Below, in pieces: positions 42,661-51,495 of a stretch of 64,000 nucleotides of DNA (its first letter is position 1; every line of letters starts with the position of its first letter). The stretch is from assembly GCA_005884665.1 (NCBI GenBank), contig VBAT01000008.1:114886-178885 (forward strand). The letters run 5' to 3'. This DNA comes from Bacteroidota bacterium. Its GTDB lineage: Bacteria > Bacteroidota > Bacteroidia > Chitinophagales > Chitinophagaceae. Position numbers and translations under genes: made by a program. The notes below the pieces were generated by a model that worked only from the letters and a program-made list of their open reading frames with translations, ran no database searches and was not told the origin of the DNA.

Positions 42661-45600
42661 ATGAGAAAGTCATGCTTATTCCCGTCCCTGTTAATTGTTT
42701 TATTAGCGACGACGGCGACCCGGGTTACTGCCCAGGATTTTTCAAATAAGGGAAAGGAATTCTGGCTGGTTTTTCCAAGCCATGTTCCCTCCAGCGGCCT
42801 TGCCAATATGGCACTGTTTATTACCTCGGATAAGAATTCAAAAGGAACTATTACTGCAAACGGATTCAGCACTACTTTCATCGTTACCGCCAACCAGATC
42901 ACCGGACCAATAGCCATTCCTTATTCCAACGCTTATGTTTCCGATGCAGAGTCGGGCACTGTTGTCAATAAAGGCATTCATGTAATTGTAGATCCGGGCC
43001 AGCCACCCGTGGTTGTGTTTGCTCACATCTATGCCGGCTTTCGCTCCGAAGCCTCACTCATTCTGCCGATAACCACCCTGGGAAAAAAATATTATTCATC
43101 GAACTACTATCAGCTTAGCACCTCCGGCTCAAAATCACAATTTGAAATTGTTGCGACTGAAGACAATACAGTCGTTCAATACCAGCTTAGAAGAAACGGA
43201 GTGCTTAACCCTACTGTCAGCACCGTGACCTTAAACAATCCTGGAGACGTATTCCAGGTGCAGGACGTTCAAGACCTCTCAGGTAGTGTAATTGAATCTA
43301 TCGCTTCGGGAACAGGTAGCTGTAAAAGGATAGCGGTATTTTCCGGGAGCTCGGCTGTCGCGATCGGGCGGGCGGGATGTTCGCCTTCATCATATGATCC
43401 CCTGTACCAGCAATGCTACCCTGTGAATTCCTGGGGCAAAAATTTCGGAATAGTGCCGCTTGCTAATAATTCAAGTGGTTTTCATGTGCGGGTGACCGCT
43501 TCAGAAAATAATACAACGGTTAATTTTAATGGCACCAATATCACCCTGAATGCAGGAGAATATTATCCCGCCAGTACTTCTGCCGCCACCCCATATGTAG
43601 CTGCTATGACCATCTCGGCCGACAAACCAATTTCTGTGGCCCAATACCTGATGAGTGCGAACTGCTCCGGTTCGGCACCGATCCTCGGTAATGGAAATGC
43701 ACAGGGAGACCCGGAGATGATCATCCTTAACCCCGTTGAACAAAGTATCAATGATATCAGCATTTTTTCCTCCAACCTGCAGGCGATCCACACGAAGTTT
43801 CTCTGTGTTTATATGAAAACGACTGCGGCGCCTTCATTCAAAATAAATGGGGCCGCACCGATTAACGCGTTTACAGCCATGCCTTCGGGCAATGGTTATT
43901 CCTATCTCGTCGAAGATCTTACCAACTATTCCACTCAATTTTTCAGGCTGAAAGCAGACAGCGGTTTTAACGCAATAACCTACGGAATGGGTGATGCAGA
44001 ATCGTATGGGTATTCCGCGGGTACCAACGTGAAAGATCTTTACCAGTTTGTTTCTATTAACAACGGGTATGCGACCGTTGATTTCCCGGTAGCATGTAAA
44101 GGATTGCCTTTTACTTTTTCAATGACCTTCCCTTATCAACCGACCCAGATCCAATGGCAGTTCAATGGACTGTTCCCGGATGTTACGATCAATAGCCCCA
44201 CCTTTACTTCCTCTTATGTAGTTAACGGCAGGACCCTTTATAAATATGACCTGACTGGTTCCTACTCTATTCCAAATGTTGGAACCTATCCCATCCGCGT
44301 GGTTGCACAGAACCCAACGACAGATGGTTGTAGCGGTGTTCAGGAGATAGATTATGATCTCGAAGTATTCGGTCTTCCTGTAGCCGATTTCAATTTTGCA
44401 ACGAATGGCTGCGTATCCAGCGCCGTCAGCTTTACCGATAATTCATCAGGTACCAATGGGAGGCCAATCGTTCACTGGCACTGGAATTTTGGCGATAATA
44501 ATGTCGCAAATGATGTTACGTCAACAACCCATACATATGCCGCGCCTGGTTCTTATAATGTAAAATATACAGTCATAACGGATGTTGGCTGTAAAGCCGA
44601 CACGATGATTCATGCTGTCGCATTGAGTGATCCACCAGTTGCCGCCTTTACTCCTTCAACTCCGCGTTGCGCAGGGAGAACGGTCACTTTTACTGATAAT
44701 TCAACTATAGCTTCCGGAGCTATATCAAAATGGTACTGGAACTTTGGAGACGGACCTACGACCATGTTCACTACCGGTACTCAAACGCATAGCTATGCTG
44801 CTGTTGGTACATACCGTGTTAAACTTTATGTAGAATCGGGACTTGGTTGCATGAGCATTGTTGACAGCATGGACATCACTGTTAGTCCGAACCCGGTAGT
44901 CAATTTTACTTTACCGGGTAATGTGTGCCTTCCAGCTGGAACTGCTCAATTTAATAGCACTTCAACCATCAGCGATGGCTCAGAAGGCCAGTTTAACTAT
45001 GTGTGGTACTTTGGAGATGCCACAGCTGCAGTCGGTGGCCCGGGCACCACTCATAATTATGCCGCTACCGGTCCATATGATATTAAACTCGTCATTATTT
45101 CCAACAACGGCTGCGCTGATTCACTGACACGTCAGTTGACAACTATTTTTGCTGAACCGCAGGCAACATTCACCGCACCCCCTGAAGTGTGTGTTGGTTC
45201 CAGTTTCAGTTTTAGCGATCAAAGCACTGCACCGGGTAGCACGATTTCCGAATACCACTGGGATTTTGGTGATCTTACCTCATCGACCCTTCAAAATCCA
45301 ACGAAGAGCTATGCAACGCCGGGAACTTATACGGTCACTCTTACCGTTACTTCAGCTGCCGGCTGCCAGACAATATCCAGTTCACACATTGCAACGCGAC
45401 AAATAGTTGTTAATCCATTGCCTTCCGCCAATTTCAATACTTCATTGCCCGGATGCATTGGGCAGGGTGTTACATTTACCGATGCCTCCGCTGCAAATGC
45501 AGGTACGATCGTAAAATGGACCTGGGATTATGGAGACGCGACAAATGCGATACTCAACTCAGGAGCTGCTTTTGTTCACACGTATTCCGGGATTAATTCC

Positions 45601-46986
45601 TATAATGTCACGCTCAAAGTTGAAACAGATAAAGGATGCATCAGCACCCTGGTTCCCAAAACCATAACGATCAACCCGGTGCCTGATGCAGGATTTATTG
45701 CCCCCATAATTTGTGTAAACGATGCACTTGCTCCATTTACCGATACTTCCCATGGATCTGTCACTGCATGGCAATGGAACTTCGGCGATGGCAGTGCAAC
45801 ACCCGGAAACCCCAATACTTCGGTAATACAAAACCCTACCCATCATTACACAGTTGCCGGCACCTATACCGCACAGTTGATAGCGACTAATAATTTTGGT
45901 TGTAAAGATACCACTTCGAACACGGTTACGGTGAACGGAGGAATACTGACACCCAACTTCACAGTACAAAATACCGCGGCTCTGTGCAGCAATAAGAGCA
46001 TATCAATCAAGGATGCTTCTTCTATTGATGCAGGCAACATCCTGAAAGTTGAAATATTCTGGGATTATACCGGTGATCCAACCAACAAAATAACAGACAA
46101 CGGCCCGACGCCCGGGAAATTGTATTCGCATACGTATCCCGAATTTGGAACACCCGTTTCTAAAACTTATACGGTAAGATATGTAGTGTATTCAGGAATT
46201 ACCTGTTCCGTATTTTTCGATAAACAACTAACATTGCTCGCAACACCTCAACTGGCCGTCAATGCTGCGTTACCAGCATGTACCAATTCACCGTCATTTC
46301 AGTTGTCTGCACAATTGCAAAATGCTTTACCTGGCTCCGGGATTTATTCGGGAACCGGGACTTCGCCTACCGGTAATTTTGATCCGAAGACTGCAGGGGC
46401 CGGATCGCACAATATAGTGTACACCTATACCGGAGATAATGGCTGTGCCAGTTCAATTTCTCAAACCGTGATCATTAACCCGACGCCTGTTGCAGATGCA
46501 GGTCCCGACAAAACCGTGTTGGAAGGAGGATATGTTGTGATGTCTCCCACATTGGTGACGGGGATTCCTGTGACTTACACATGGTCACCGGCTACCTATC
46601 TCAACGATGCTGCTATTGCCAAACCGCAGGCCTCACCGCCGGCTGATTTCACTTATACGCTGACCGTGACGTCTGATAAAGGTTGCACTACCAGCGATGA
46701 TGTATTTATAAAGCTGCTAAAGGATCTCACGATACCAAATATTTTCAGTCCCAATGGCGACGGCGTTCATGATACCTGGGTGATCGAGCACCTGGATAGC
46801 TATCCCGGTTGCGTCGTTCAGATTTATAATCGTTACGGACAACTTGTGCAGCGCTACGTGAACTATACCACTCCATGGGATGGTAGGATAAATGGGAGAG
46901 AAGCGCCAGTGGGTACTTATTATTACATCATCGATCCGAAAAATGGGAGGAAACCAAGAACAGGGTTCGTAGATATAATTCGTTAA
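42661..46986 (+). CDS. Giant secreted PKD adhesin with T9SS type-B sorting domain
   Basis: 1441 residues from the ATG at 42661, chosen because it yields a signal peptide (Leu-Leu-Ile-Val-Leu-Leu-Ala ... Val-Thr-Ala-Gln). The N-terminal ~330 residues look like an IgGFc-binding domain (Gly-Lys-Glu-Phe-Trp-Leu-Val-Phe-Pro). Then six canonical PKD domains follow, each with Trp-x-Phe/Tyr-Gly-Asp and a closing His-x-Tyr, plus a seventh variant (Trp-Asp-Tyr-Thr-Gly-Asp). The C-terminus is a gliding-motility type-B domain: Pro-Asn-Ile-Phe-Ser-Pro-Asn-Gly-Asp-Gly, Tyr-Asn-Arg-Tyr-Gly, Trp-Asp-Gly and Gly-Thr-Tyr-Tyr-Tyr. The protein is exported by T9SS and kept at the surface by the adjacent PorP/SprF-like partner. 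Confidence 0.92.
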   Translation: MRKSCLFPSLLIVLLATTATRVTAQDFSNKGKEFWLVFPSHVPSSGLANMALFITSDKNSKGTITANGFSTTFIVTANQITGPIAIPYSNAYVSDAESGTVVNKGIHVIVDPGQPPVVVFAHIYAGFRSEASLILPITTLGKKYYSSNYYQLSTSGSKSQFEIVATEDNTVVQYQLRRNGVLNPTVSTVTLNNPGDVFQVQDVQDLSGSVIESIASGTGSCKRIAVFSGSSAVAIGRAGCSPSSYDPLYQQCYPVNSWGKNFGIVPLANNSSGFHVRVTASENNTTVNFNGTNITLNAGEYYPASTSAATPYVAAMTISADKPISVAQYLMSANCSGSAPILGNGNAQGDPEMIILNPVEQSINDISIFSSNLQAIHTKFLCVYMKTTAAPSFKINGAAPINAFTAMPSGNGYSYLVEDLTNYSTQFFRLKADSGFNAITYGMGDAESYGYSAGTNVKDLYQFVSINNGYATVDFPVACKGLPFTFSMTFPYQPTQIQWQFNGLFPDVTINSPTFTSSYVVNGRTLYKYDLTGSYSIPNVGTYPIRVVAQNPTTDGCSGVQEIDYDLEVFGLPVADFNFATNGCVSSAVSFTDNSSGTNGRPIVHWHWNFGDNNVANDVTSTTHTYAAPGSYNVKYTVITDVGCKADTMIHAVALSDPPVAAFTPSTPRCAGRTVTFTDNSTIASGAISKWYWNFGDGPTTMFTTGTQTHSYAAVGTYRVKLYVESGLGCMSIVDSMDITVSPNPVVNFTLPGNVCLPAGTAQFNSTSTISDGSEGQFNYVWYFGDATAAVGGPGTTHNYAATGPYDIKLVIISNNGCADSLTRQLTTIFAEPQATFTAPPEVCVGSSFSFSDQSTAPGSTISEYHWDFGDLTSSTLQNPTKSYATPGTYTVTLTVTSAAGCQTISSSHIATRQIVVNPLPSANFNTSLPGCIGQGVTFTDASAANAGTIVKWTWDYGDATNAILNSGAAFVHTYSGINSYNVTLKVETDKGCISTLVPKTITINPVPDAGFIAPIICVNDALAPFTDTSHGSVTAWQWNFGDGSATPGNPNTSVIQNPTHHYTVAGTYTAQLIATNNFGCKDTTSNTVTVNGGILTPNFTVQNTAALCSNKSISIKDASSIDAGNILKVEIFWDYTGDPTNKITDNGPTPGKLYSHTYPEFGTPVSKTYTVRYVVYSGITCSVFFDKQLTLLATPQLAVNAALPACTNSPSFQLSAQLQNALPGSGIYSGTGTSPTGNFDPKTAGAGSHNIVYTYTGDNGCASSISQTVIINPTPVADAGPDKTVLEGGYVVMSPTLVTGIPVTYTWSPATYLNDAAIAKPQASPPADFTYTLTVTSDKGCTTSDDVFIKLLKDLTIPNIFSPNGDGVHDTWVIEHLDSYPGCVVQIYNRYGQLVQRYVNYTTPWDGRINGREAPVGTYYYIIDPKNGRKPRTGFVDIIR

Positions 46987-46988
46987 TT

Positions 46989-48026
46989 ATGAAAAAAAGG
47001 AATTCGCTGTTACTGGCAGTTGTGTTTGTGGTCAATGTTGTTGCGGCGCAGCAGCGTTCTCATTATACACAATACATTTTAAATAATTTTATTCTCAATC
47101 CTGCGTTGGCTGGTATTGAGAATTATACTGACGTCAAGATCAGCGCAAGGGACCAGTGGGTAGGCTTCGAAGGGGCGCCACGAACGGCATACCTGACAAT
47201 CCAGGGCCCATTGGGTAAAAAGGATTATAAAACCTCGGCAACATCTTATAATATACCAGGTGAAAACCCCAGAGGCAATTCTTACTGGGAAAGTTATACA
47301 GCTTCACAGCCCCATCATGGCATCGGTCTGACGGTGCTGGATGATAAGACCGGGAACTTCAACCGTTTTACTTCGAATGTCAGTTATGCTTATCATTTGG
47401 GAATAAATGCCAGGACCAATCTTGCGGCTGGCTTTTCTGCCGGGATAACAGTTGTGGGATTGAATGCAGATGGTAAAATTAATTTTGGTAATAACTCCTC
47501 TGATCCGGCTGTAGCAAGTGTCAGTGGTGAATTGAATAAAGTAAAGCCCGATCTGAATGCCGGTCTTTGGCTCTATTCAGCCGATTATTTTGTGGGACTT
47601 TCCGCCCAGCAGATCATTCCGCAAAAACTCGCTTTCGTGGATGATGCTACCTTCAAAGCCAAGGGAAGGCTTATTCCTCATGTGTTCTTTACAGCTGGAT
47701 ATCGCTTCCTGGTCAGCGAAGATCTCAACTTAATACCGTCCGTGATGATAAAGTATATCAACGGAGAATTTACCCACAACTACCAGGTTGAAGGCAATGC
47801 TAAACTCCAGTACAGGGATCTTGCCTGGATAGGGGCCAGCTATCGGCAATACACCGGTTATGCGGCGATGATTGGACTGAATGTAGGTAATACGTTTAAT
47901 GTTGCCTATTCTTACGATTATACAAAAACCAATCTCGATACTTACAGCCATGGTACCCACGAGTTAATGATCGGATTCCTGATCGGTAACCGCTATGGCG
48001 ATACCTGCCCGAGAAATGTATGGTAA
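46989..48026 (+). CDS. PorP/SprF-family T9SS membrane protein
   Basis: 345 residues. Signal peptide to about 20 (Val-Ala-Ala-Gln-Gln), then His-Tyr-Thr-Gln-Tyr-Ile-Leu-Asn-Asn-Phe-Ile-Leu-Asn-Pro-Ala, the PorP/SprF signature, and a beta-barrel pattern with Gly/Tyr strand ends. It begins 2 bp after the adhesin stop, so the two are one operon. In this family each copy is thought to help attach its type-B-sorting partner to the cell surface. Confidence 0.93.
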   Translation: MKKRNSLLLAVVFVVNVVAAQQRSHYTQYILNNFILNPALAGIENYTDVKISARDQWVGFEGAPRTAYLTIQGPLGKKDYKTSATSYNIPGENPRGNSYWESYTASQPHHGIGLTVLDDKTGNFNRFTSNVSYAYHLGINARTNLAAGFSAGITVVGLNADGKINFGNNSSDPAVASVSGELNKVKPDLNAGLWLYSADYFVGLSAQQIIPQKLAFVDDATFKAKGRLIPHVFFTAGYRFLVSEDLNLIPSVMIKYINGEFTHNYQVEGNAKLQYRDLAWIGASYRQYTGYAAMIGLNVGNTFNVAYSYDYTKTNLDTYSHGTHELMIGFLIGNRYGDTCPRNVW

Positions 48027-48102
48027 CTGATCCGTTGTGTAATACTAATTAACGAATTAAAGGATCAGCCACTTAACTAATTTTGATGTCGTCTATAAAG
48101 GA

Positions 48103-48138
48103 ACAAAAGCCATCCGACAGCTGTCGGATGGCTTTTGT
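48103..48138. terminator. Bidirectional terminator hairpin
   Basis: A perfect 18-bp-arm palindrome (ACAAAAGCCATCCGACAG and its complement) between convergent genes. The A/T-rich base of the stem provides a T-run in either direction. Confidence 0.85.
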
Positions 48139-48157
48139 CATTCATATTGTAAGTGTA

Positions 48158-49246
48158 TCACATTGCTCCGAGTTGTTTCAGGAATTTTTCCGAATTGGCC
48201 CTGACATTGGCTGGCGGGTTCATGCTAAGTGATTTCTTAAAACTGGCGATCGCGTTCTTTTTATCTCCCTTTGTAGCATAAGCTTCTCCAAGACTGTCAA
48301 ATGTATTGGCACTATTGGGAAACCTTTTCGTGTTCAGTACAAATATTTCGATGGCCTTGTCATGCTGGCCTGCGTTCATCAGGTTATATCCATAAAGGTT
48401 CAATTCATTCTCATTGGCGATTGCGATAGCCTGTTTCATTATGGTATCGGCTTCAGCCGTCCTACCCATGGCTCTGAGTAAGTTTGCTTTTGTGCTCAGC
48501 GTGGGGAATGCCTTGTTTTGTGCAACTGCCTGATCTGCCCATACCAATCCCTGGTCGTAACCTGTCTTATTTTGCAAGGCATAGTTAGCGGCGCTTGCAA
48601 ATCCCTGCCAGTTAAAACCTGTCGGACCTTTAAGTTCTTCCTCAGCATTATTTAAAACGATGCGGTCGACATCAAACTCGATCTTCACGGGGAACTGTTT
48701 TTTCTCCCAGTTAAGCACCAGCTCAGCAGAGGTCTTTGTGGCATTGATAAAATCATAAGTCAGCAGTTCGGTCATAGGTATTGAGCGCAACTGGATCTTA
48801 GACCTTAACAGGTCGTTGCCGGCCTCATAAAAAAAACTGCCCCAGGAGCGATGATCTTTAGACAGGACCACTTCGCCTGTATTGTCTTCATTGACGACGA
48901 AGAACAAACCATATTCACCAGGCGGTACGTCTTTACCTTCCAGTTTGGCAGCATGAGAAAAGGTAATAGTGGTGTTCTCATTGGCACCGGCCCGCCAGGG
49001 GGCGGATTTACCATTACCGAAATTTTGAACATTCCATCCATAAGGTACCAGTTTGCCCCAGATTTCGCGTCCTTTTACAGAGGGCCTGGAATAGTTTACA
49101 GTGACTGTCGATATCCCGATCTTTTGGGATACAATAGCTCCGGGGCTTGGTGTTCGGGGCGTTGTGATCGCCTGTGTTTTTGCAGTTATTGAAATAAGTA
49201 ATACCAACAATAACTGGAAAAACCGTGTTGCATGCAGTTGTTTCAT
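48158..49246 (-). CDS. Secreted DUF2911-TPR protein
   Basis: 362 residues from the ATG at 49246, which starts a clear signal peptide; an upstream in-frame ATG at 49270 adds eight non-signal residues. DUF2911 covers about 25-175 (Pro-Ser-Val-Lys-Gly-Arg-Glu-Ile-Trp-Gly and Trp-Arg-Ala-Gly-Ala-Asn-Glu-Asn-Thr), and the C-terminal 150 residues are TPR-like helices (Ala-Phe-Asp-Ser-Leu-Gly-Glu-Ala-Tyr). Found as a family in Bacteroidota with unknown role, in the periplasm. Confidence 0.88.
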   Translation of the reverse strand: MKQLHATRFFQLLLVLLISITAKTQAITTPRTPSPGAIVSQKIGISTVTVNYSRPSVKGREIWGKLVPYGWNVQNFGNGKSAPWRAGANENTTITFSHAAKLEGKDVPPGEYGLFFVVNEDNTGEVVLSKDHRSWGSFFYEAGNDLLRSKIQLRSIPMTELLTYDFINATKTSAELVLNWEKKQFPVKIEFDVDRIVLNNAEEELKGPTGFNWQGFASAANYALQNKTGYDQGLVWADQAVAQNKAFPTLSTKANLLRAMGRTAEADTIMKQAIAIANENELNLYGYNLMNAGQHDKAIEIFVLNTKRFPNSANTFDSLGEAYATKGDKKNAIASFKKSLSMNPPANVRANSEKFLKQLGAM

Positions 49247-49600
49247 TTTATCAGTTTTTTTGGTAAGCAATATTATTGGCCAATAAAATGTACGAAAGCC
49301 CTTGCTGTGGCAGGTTGAATTATATGCGGGCGGTAAAAGAAGATGCCGGAAGGTGAAGGGGACCTTGTTACGGCGGAATTCATTTGGCAGAATTACGGCT
49401 TCAGCGACATTGTTGTGTATTCCGGTGAGAACCCGGAATAACCAATGCCATTAGTTTTTAATAAGTTGTTTTATATACATTCTTGTAGAATAAATTCCCC
49501 GGTTTAAAGCCAATAGCTATTTCTGCTTATTGTGAGAATTATCTGGCATAGTTATTTCAATAATTACATAAACCAATTTTTAAAACTAAAATTTAATATT

Positions 49601-49765
49601 ATGTTACGCTGGACAGTTATTTTTTTGATAGTCGCAATTATTGCTGCAGTGTTTGGTTTCGGTGGTATCGCAGCCGGCGCCGCAGGTATTGCTAAAGTTT
49701 TGTTTTTCGTTTTTTTAGTTTTATTTATTATCTCATTGGTTTCCGGAAGAACGACCAATGTTTGA
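49601..49765 (+). CDS. DUF1328 small membrane protein
   Basis: 54 residues from the ATG at 49601 (start chosen because it gives Met-Leu-Arg-Trp-Thr-Val, the usual family start). Two TM helices: one near 5-19 ending Phe-Gly-Phe-Gly-Gly-Ile-Ala, and a second at about 30-45. The family is widespread, very short, and linked to stress and the envelope, with unknown mechanism. A strong hairpin follows the gene. Confidence 0.85.
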   Translation: MLRWTVIFLIVAIIAAVFGFGGIAAGAAGIAKVLFFVFLVLFIISLVSGRTTNV

Positions 49766-49817
49766 CGAGCTAACCCTTGATAGATACTAAAGAAGTCTGG
49801 AAAAACGAAAGACTTTA

Positions 49818-49845
49818 GGCTATCGCTATATGCGATAGCCTTTCT
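49818..49845 (+). terminator. Terminator after DUF1328 gene
   Basis: Nine-base arms GGCTATCGC / GCGATAGCC with a TATAT loop and TTTCT after. A second hairpin, AATGCCGG / CCGGCATT, lies at 49863-49886. Confidence 0.75.
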
Positions 49846-50111
49846 ATCCTTAACTATACGGGAATGCCGGTTATAAGCCGGCATTCATTTTTACAGCTAT
49901 TCTATATAAAATTGCAAAGTCGCCGCACACTATTCGTTTACACAGTTAATAGATATAGAGTTTCGCAACGATCTCCCCTGGCATAACGTCATTGAGTCGC
50001 AGCCGGAACATTCATCTAAGAATTTACATGCAGCAAATAAAATAATTCTTAGATTGCCTGTAATTCGGGCACTTTCCCTGCCATACTTCTCTAACCACAA
50101 AAACAAAAGAA

Positions 50112-51020
50112 ATGACCGACTCCAGAAGGACTTTCATCAAAAAGACAACGATGGCTGTTGCCGCCTCCGCCTTTTTTTCCAACGAATTGTTTGCTGCAAA
50201 AAAGGAAGCGCAACTTACCGGTGTGCAGTTGTATTCCGTGAGGGACGATATGAAAAAAGACCCGTCGGGAACACTGAAACAGCTTTCCAATATGGGTTAT
50301 CGTTACGTTGAGCACGCTAATTACATCGACAGGAAATTTTATGGCTATGAGGCCAAAGATTTCAGGAAACTGCTGAATGATTTGAACCTGAAGATGCCCA
50401 GCGGGCATACGGTCATGGGTAAACAGCATTGGGATGATGCAAAAAAAGATTTTACTGATGCCTGGAAGTATACTGTGGACGATGCGGCTGTGGTAGGTCA
50501 AATGTATGTTATCAGTCCCTGGCTGGACCAGGATCTTCGTAAAAACCTGGACGACCTGAAGCGGTTTTTGGAGATATTTAATAAGAGTGGCGAGTTGTGT
50601 AAAAAGTCGGGGATGAAGTTTGGCTATCATAACCACGATTTCGAATTCAGCGAGAAGTACGGAGATGTGATCATGCACGATGTGATCATGCAAAACACGG
50701 ATCCCAACCTGGTGATCCATCAACTGGATATCGGTAACTTGTATAATGGCGGCGCAACGGCCCTGGAGGTAGTTAAAAAATGGCCTGGAAGATTTCAATC
50801 TATGCATGTAAAGGATGAAATCAAAGCGACGTCCGGAGATGAGCGTTTCGAAAGCACCAAACTGGGAGCCGGTATAGTGCCGGTCAAAGAAGTGATCGAT
50901 ATTGGGAAAAAATCAGCCGGGACTATTCATTTTATCATCGAACAGGAATCATACCAGGGTAAGACTCCGTTGGCAAGCGTTGAGGAAGATTTGAAGATTA
51001 TGAAAGGATGGGGGTATTAA
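50112..51020 (+). CDS. Tat-exported sugar phosphate isomerase/epimerase-like protein
   Basis: 302 residues. It begins with a Tat motif (Ser-Arg-Arg-Thr-Phe-Ile-Lys-Lys) followed by a hydrophobic stretch and an Ala-x-Ala site near 30. The remainder has the xylose-isomerase-like TIM-barrel pattern: Gln-Leu-Tyr-Ser-Val-Arg, Gly-Tyr-His-Asn-His-Asp near 173, Gln-Leu-Asp-Ile-Gly-Asn, His-Val-Lys-Asp near 230 and Glu-Gln-Glu near 275. Substrate unknown; related proteins act on inositols and 3-ketosugars. It stands alone. Confidence 0.9.
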   Translation: MTDSRRTFIKKTTMAVAASAFFSNELFAAKKEAQLTGVQLYSVRDDMKKDPSGTLKQLSNMGYRYVEHANYIDRKFYGYEAKDFRKLLNDLNLKMPSGHTVMGKQHWDDAKKDFTDAWKYTVDDAAVVGQMYVISPWLDQDLRKNLDDLKRFLEIFNKSGELCKKSGMKFGYHNHDFEFSEKYGDVIMHDVIMQNTDPNLVIHQLDIGNLYNGGATALEVVKKWPGRFQSMHVKDEIKATSGDERFESTKLGAGIVPVKEVIDIGKKSAGTIHFIIEQESYQGKTPLASVEEDLKIMKGWGY

Positions 51021-51079
51021 TTATATTTTGAATGTTGAACCTGGGTGCTGCGCCTTCGCGTAGCGGCCATTGAATGTCA

Positions 51080-51313
51080 CTATTGCTCCCTTGGAGAGGA
51101 AGTTGGAGGGAGAGACCCGGTGCCTACAGTTTTTGTTCGCGCCTTTATCTCTGATTGTAGCAGCTCGATTTTTTCCTTGCATTCATTGAACTGATCTCTG
51201 GAAACACCCGTTTTAACCATAGTTATATACTGAGAGGTCGATTCGGCAAGCATGTCGATAAGTTCTGGTAGTTCCAGTTGCTTTATTGGCTGAACCATTC
51301 CAGCAAATTTCAT
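51080..51313 (-). CDS. Small hypothetical protein with repeat-derived C-terminus
   Basis: 77 residues from ATG 51313. The first ~60 residues look like a helical, charged protein (Glu-Leu-Ile-Asp-Met-Leu-Ala-Glu). The last ~15 residues are encoded in a copy of a dispersed TGGAGAG...GGAGGGA repeat also found at 59505-59545, so the C-terminus may be recently acquired. Confidence 0.45.
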   Translation of the reverse strand: MKFAGMVQPIKQLELPELIDMLAESTSQYITMVKTGVSRDQFNECKEKIELLQSEIKARTKTVGTGSLPPTSSPREQ

Positions 51314-51495
51314 GCAATATGTTATCGGTACATATAGGATTTATACGCGAATTGTTGGGAGAATTGGCAATTAATAATAAGCGAATTAAAATTCAATAAG
51401 AATAATCTGGTTTCTTTTTTTTAATTTAGAATAACCATTAACGGATGGCAAGTGACTGACGATCTTTTTGGTAACCGGGCCATCTAAAACTAACT

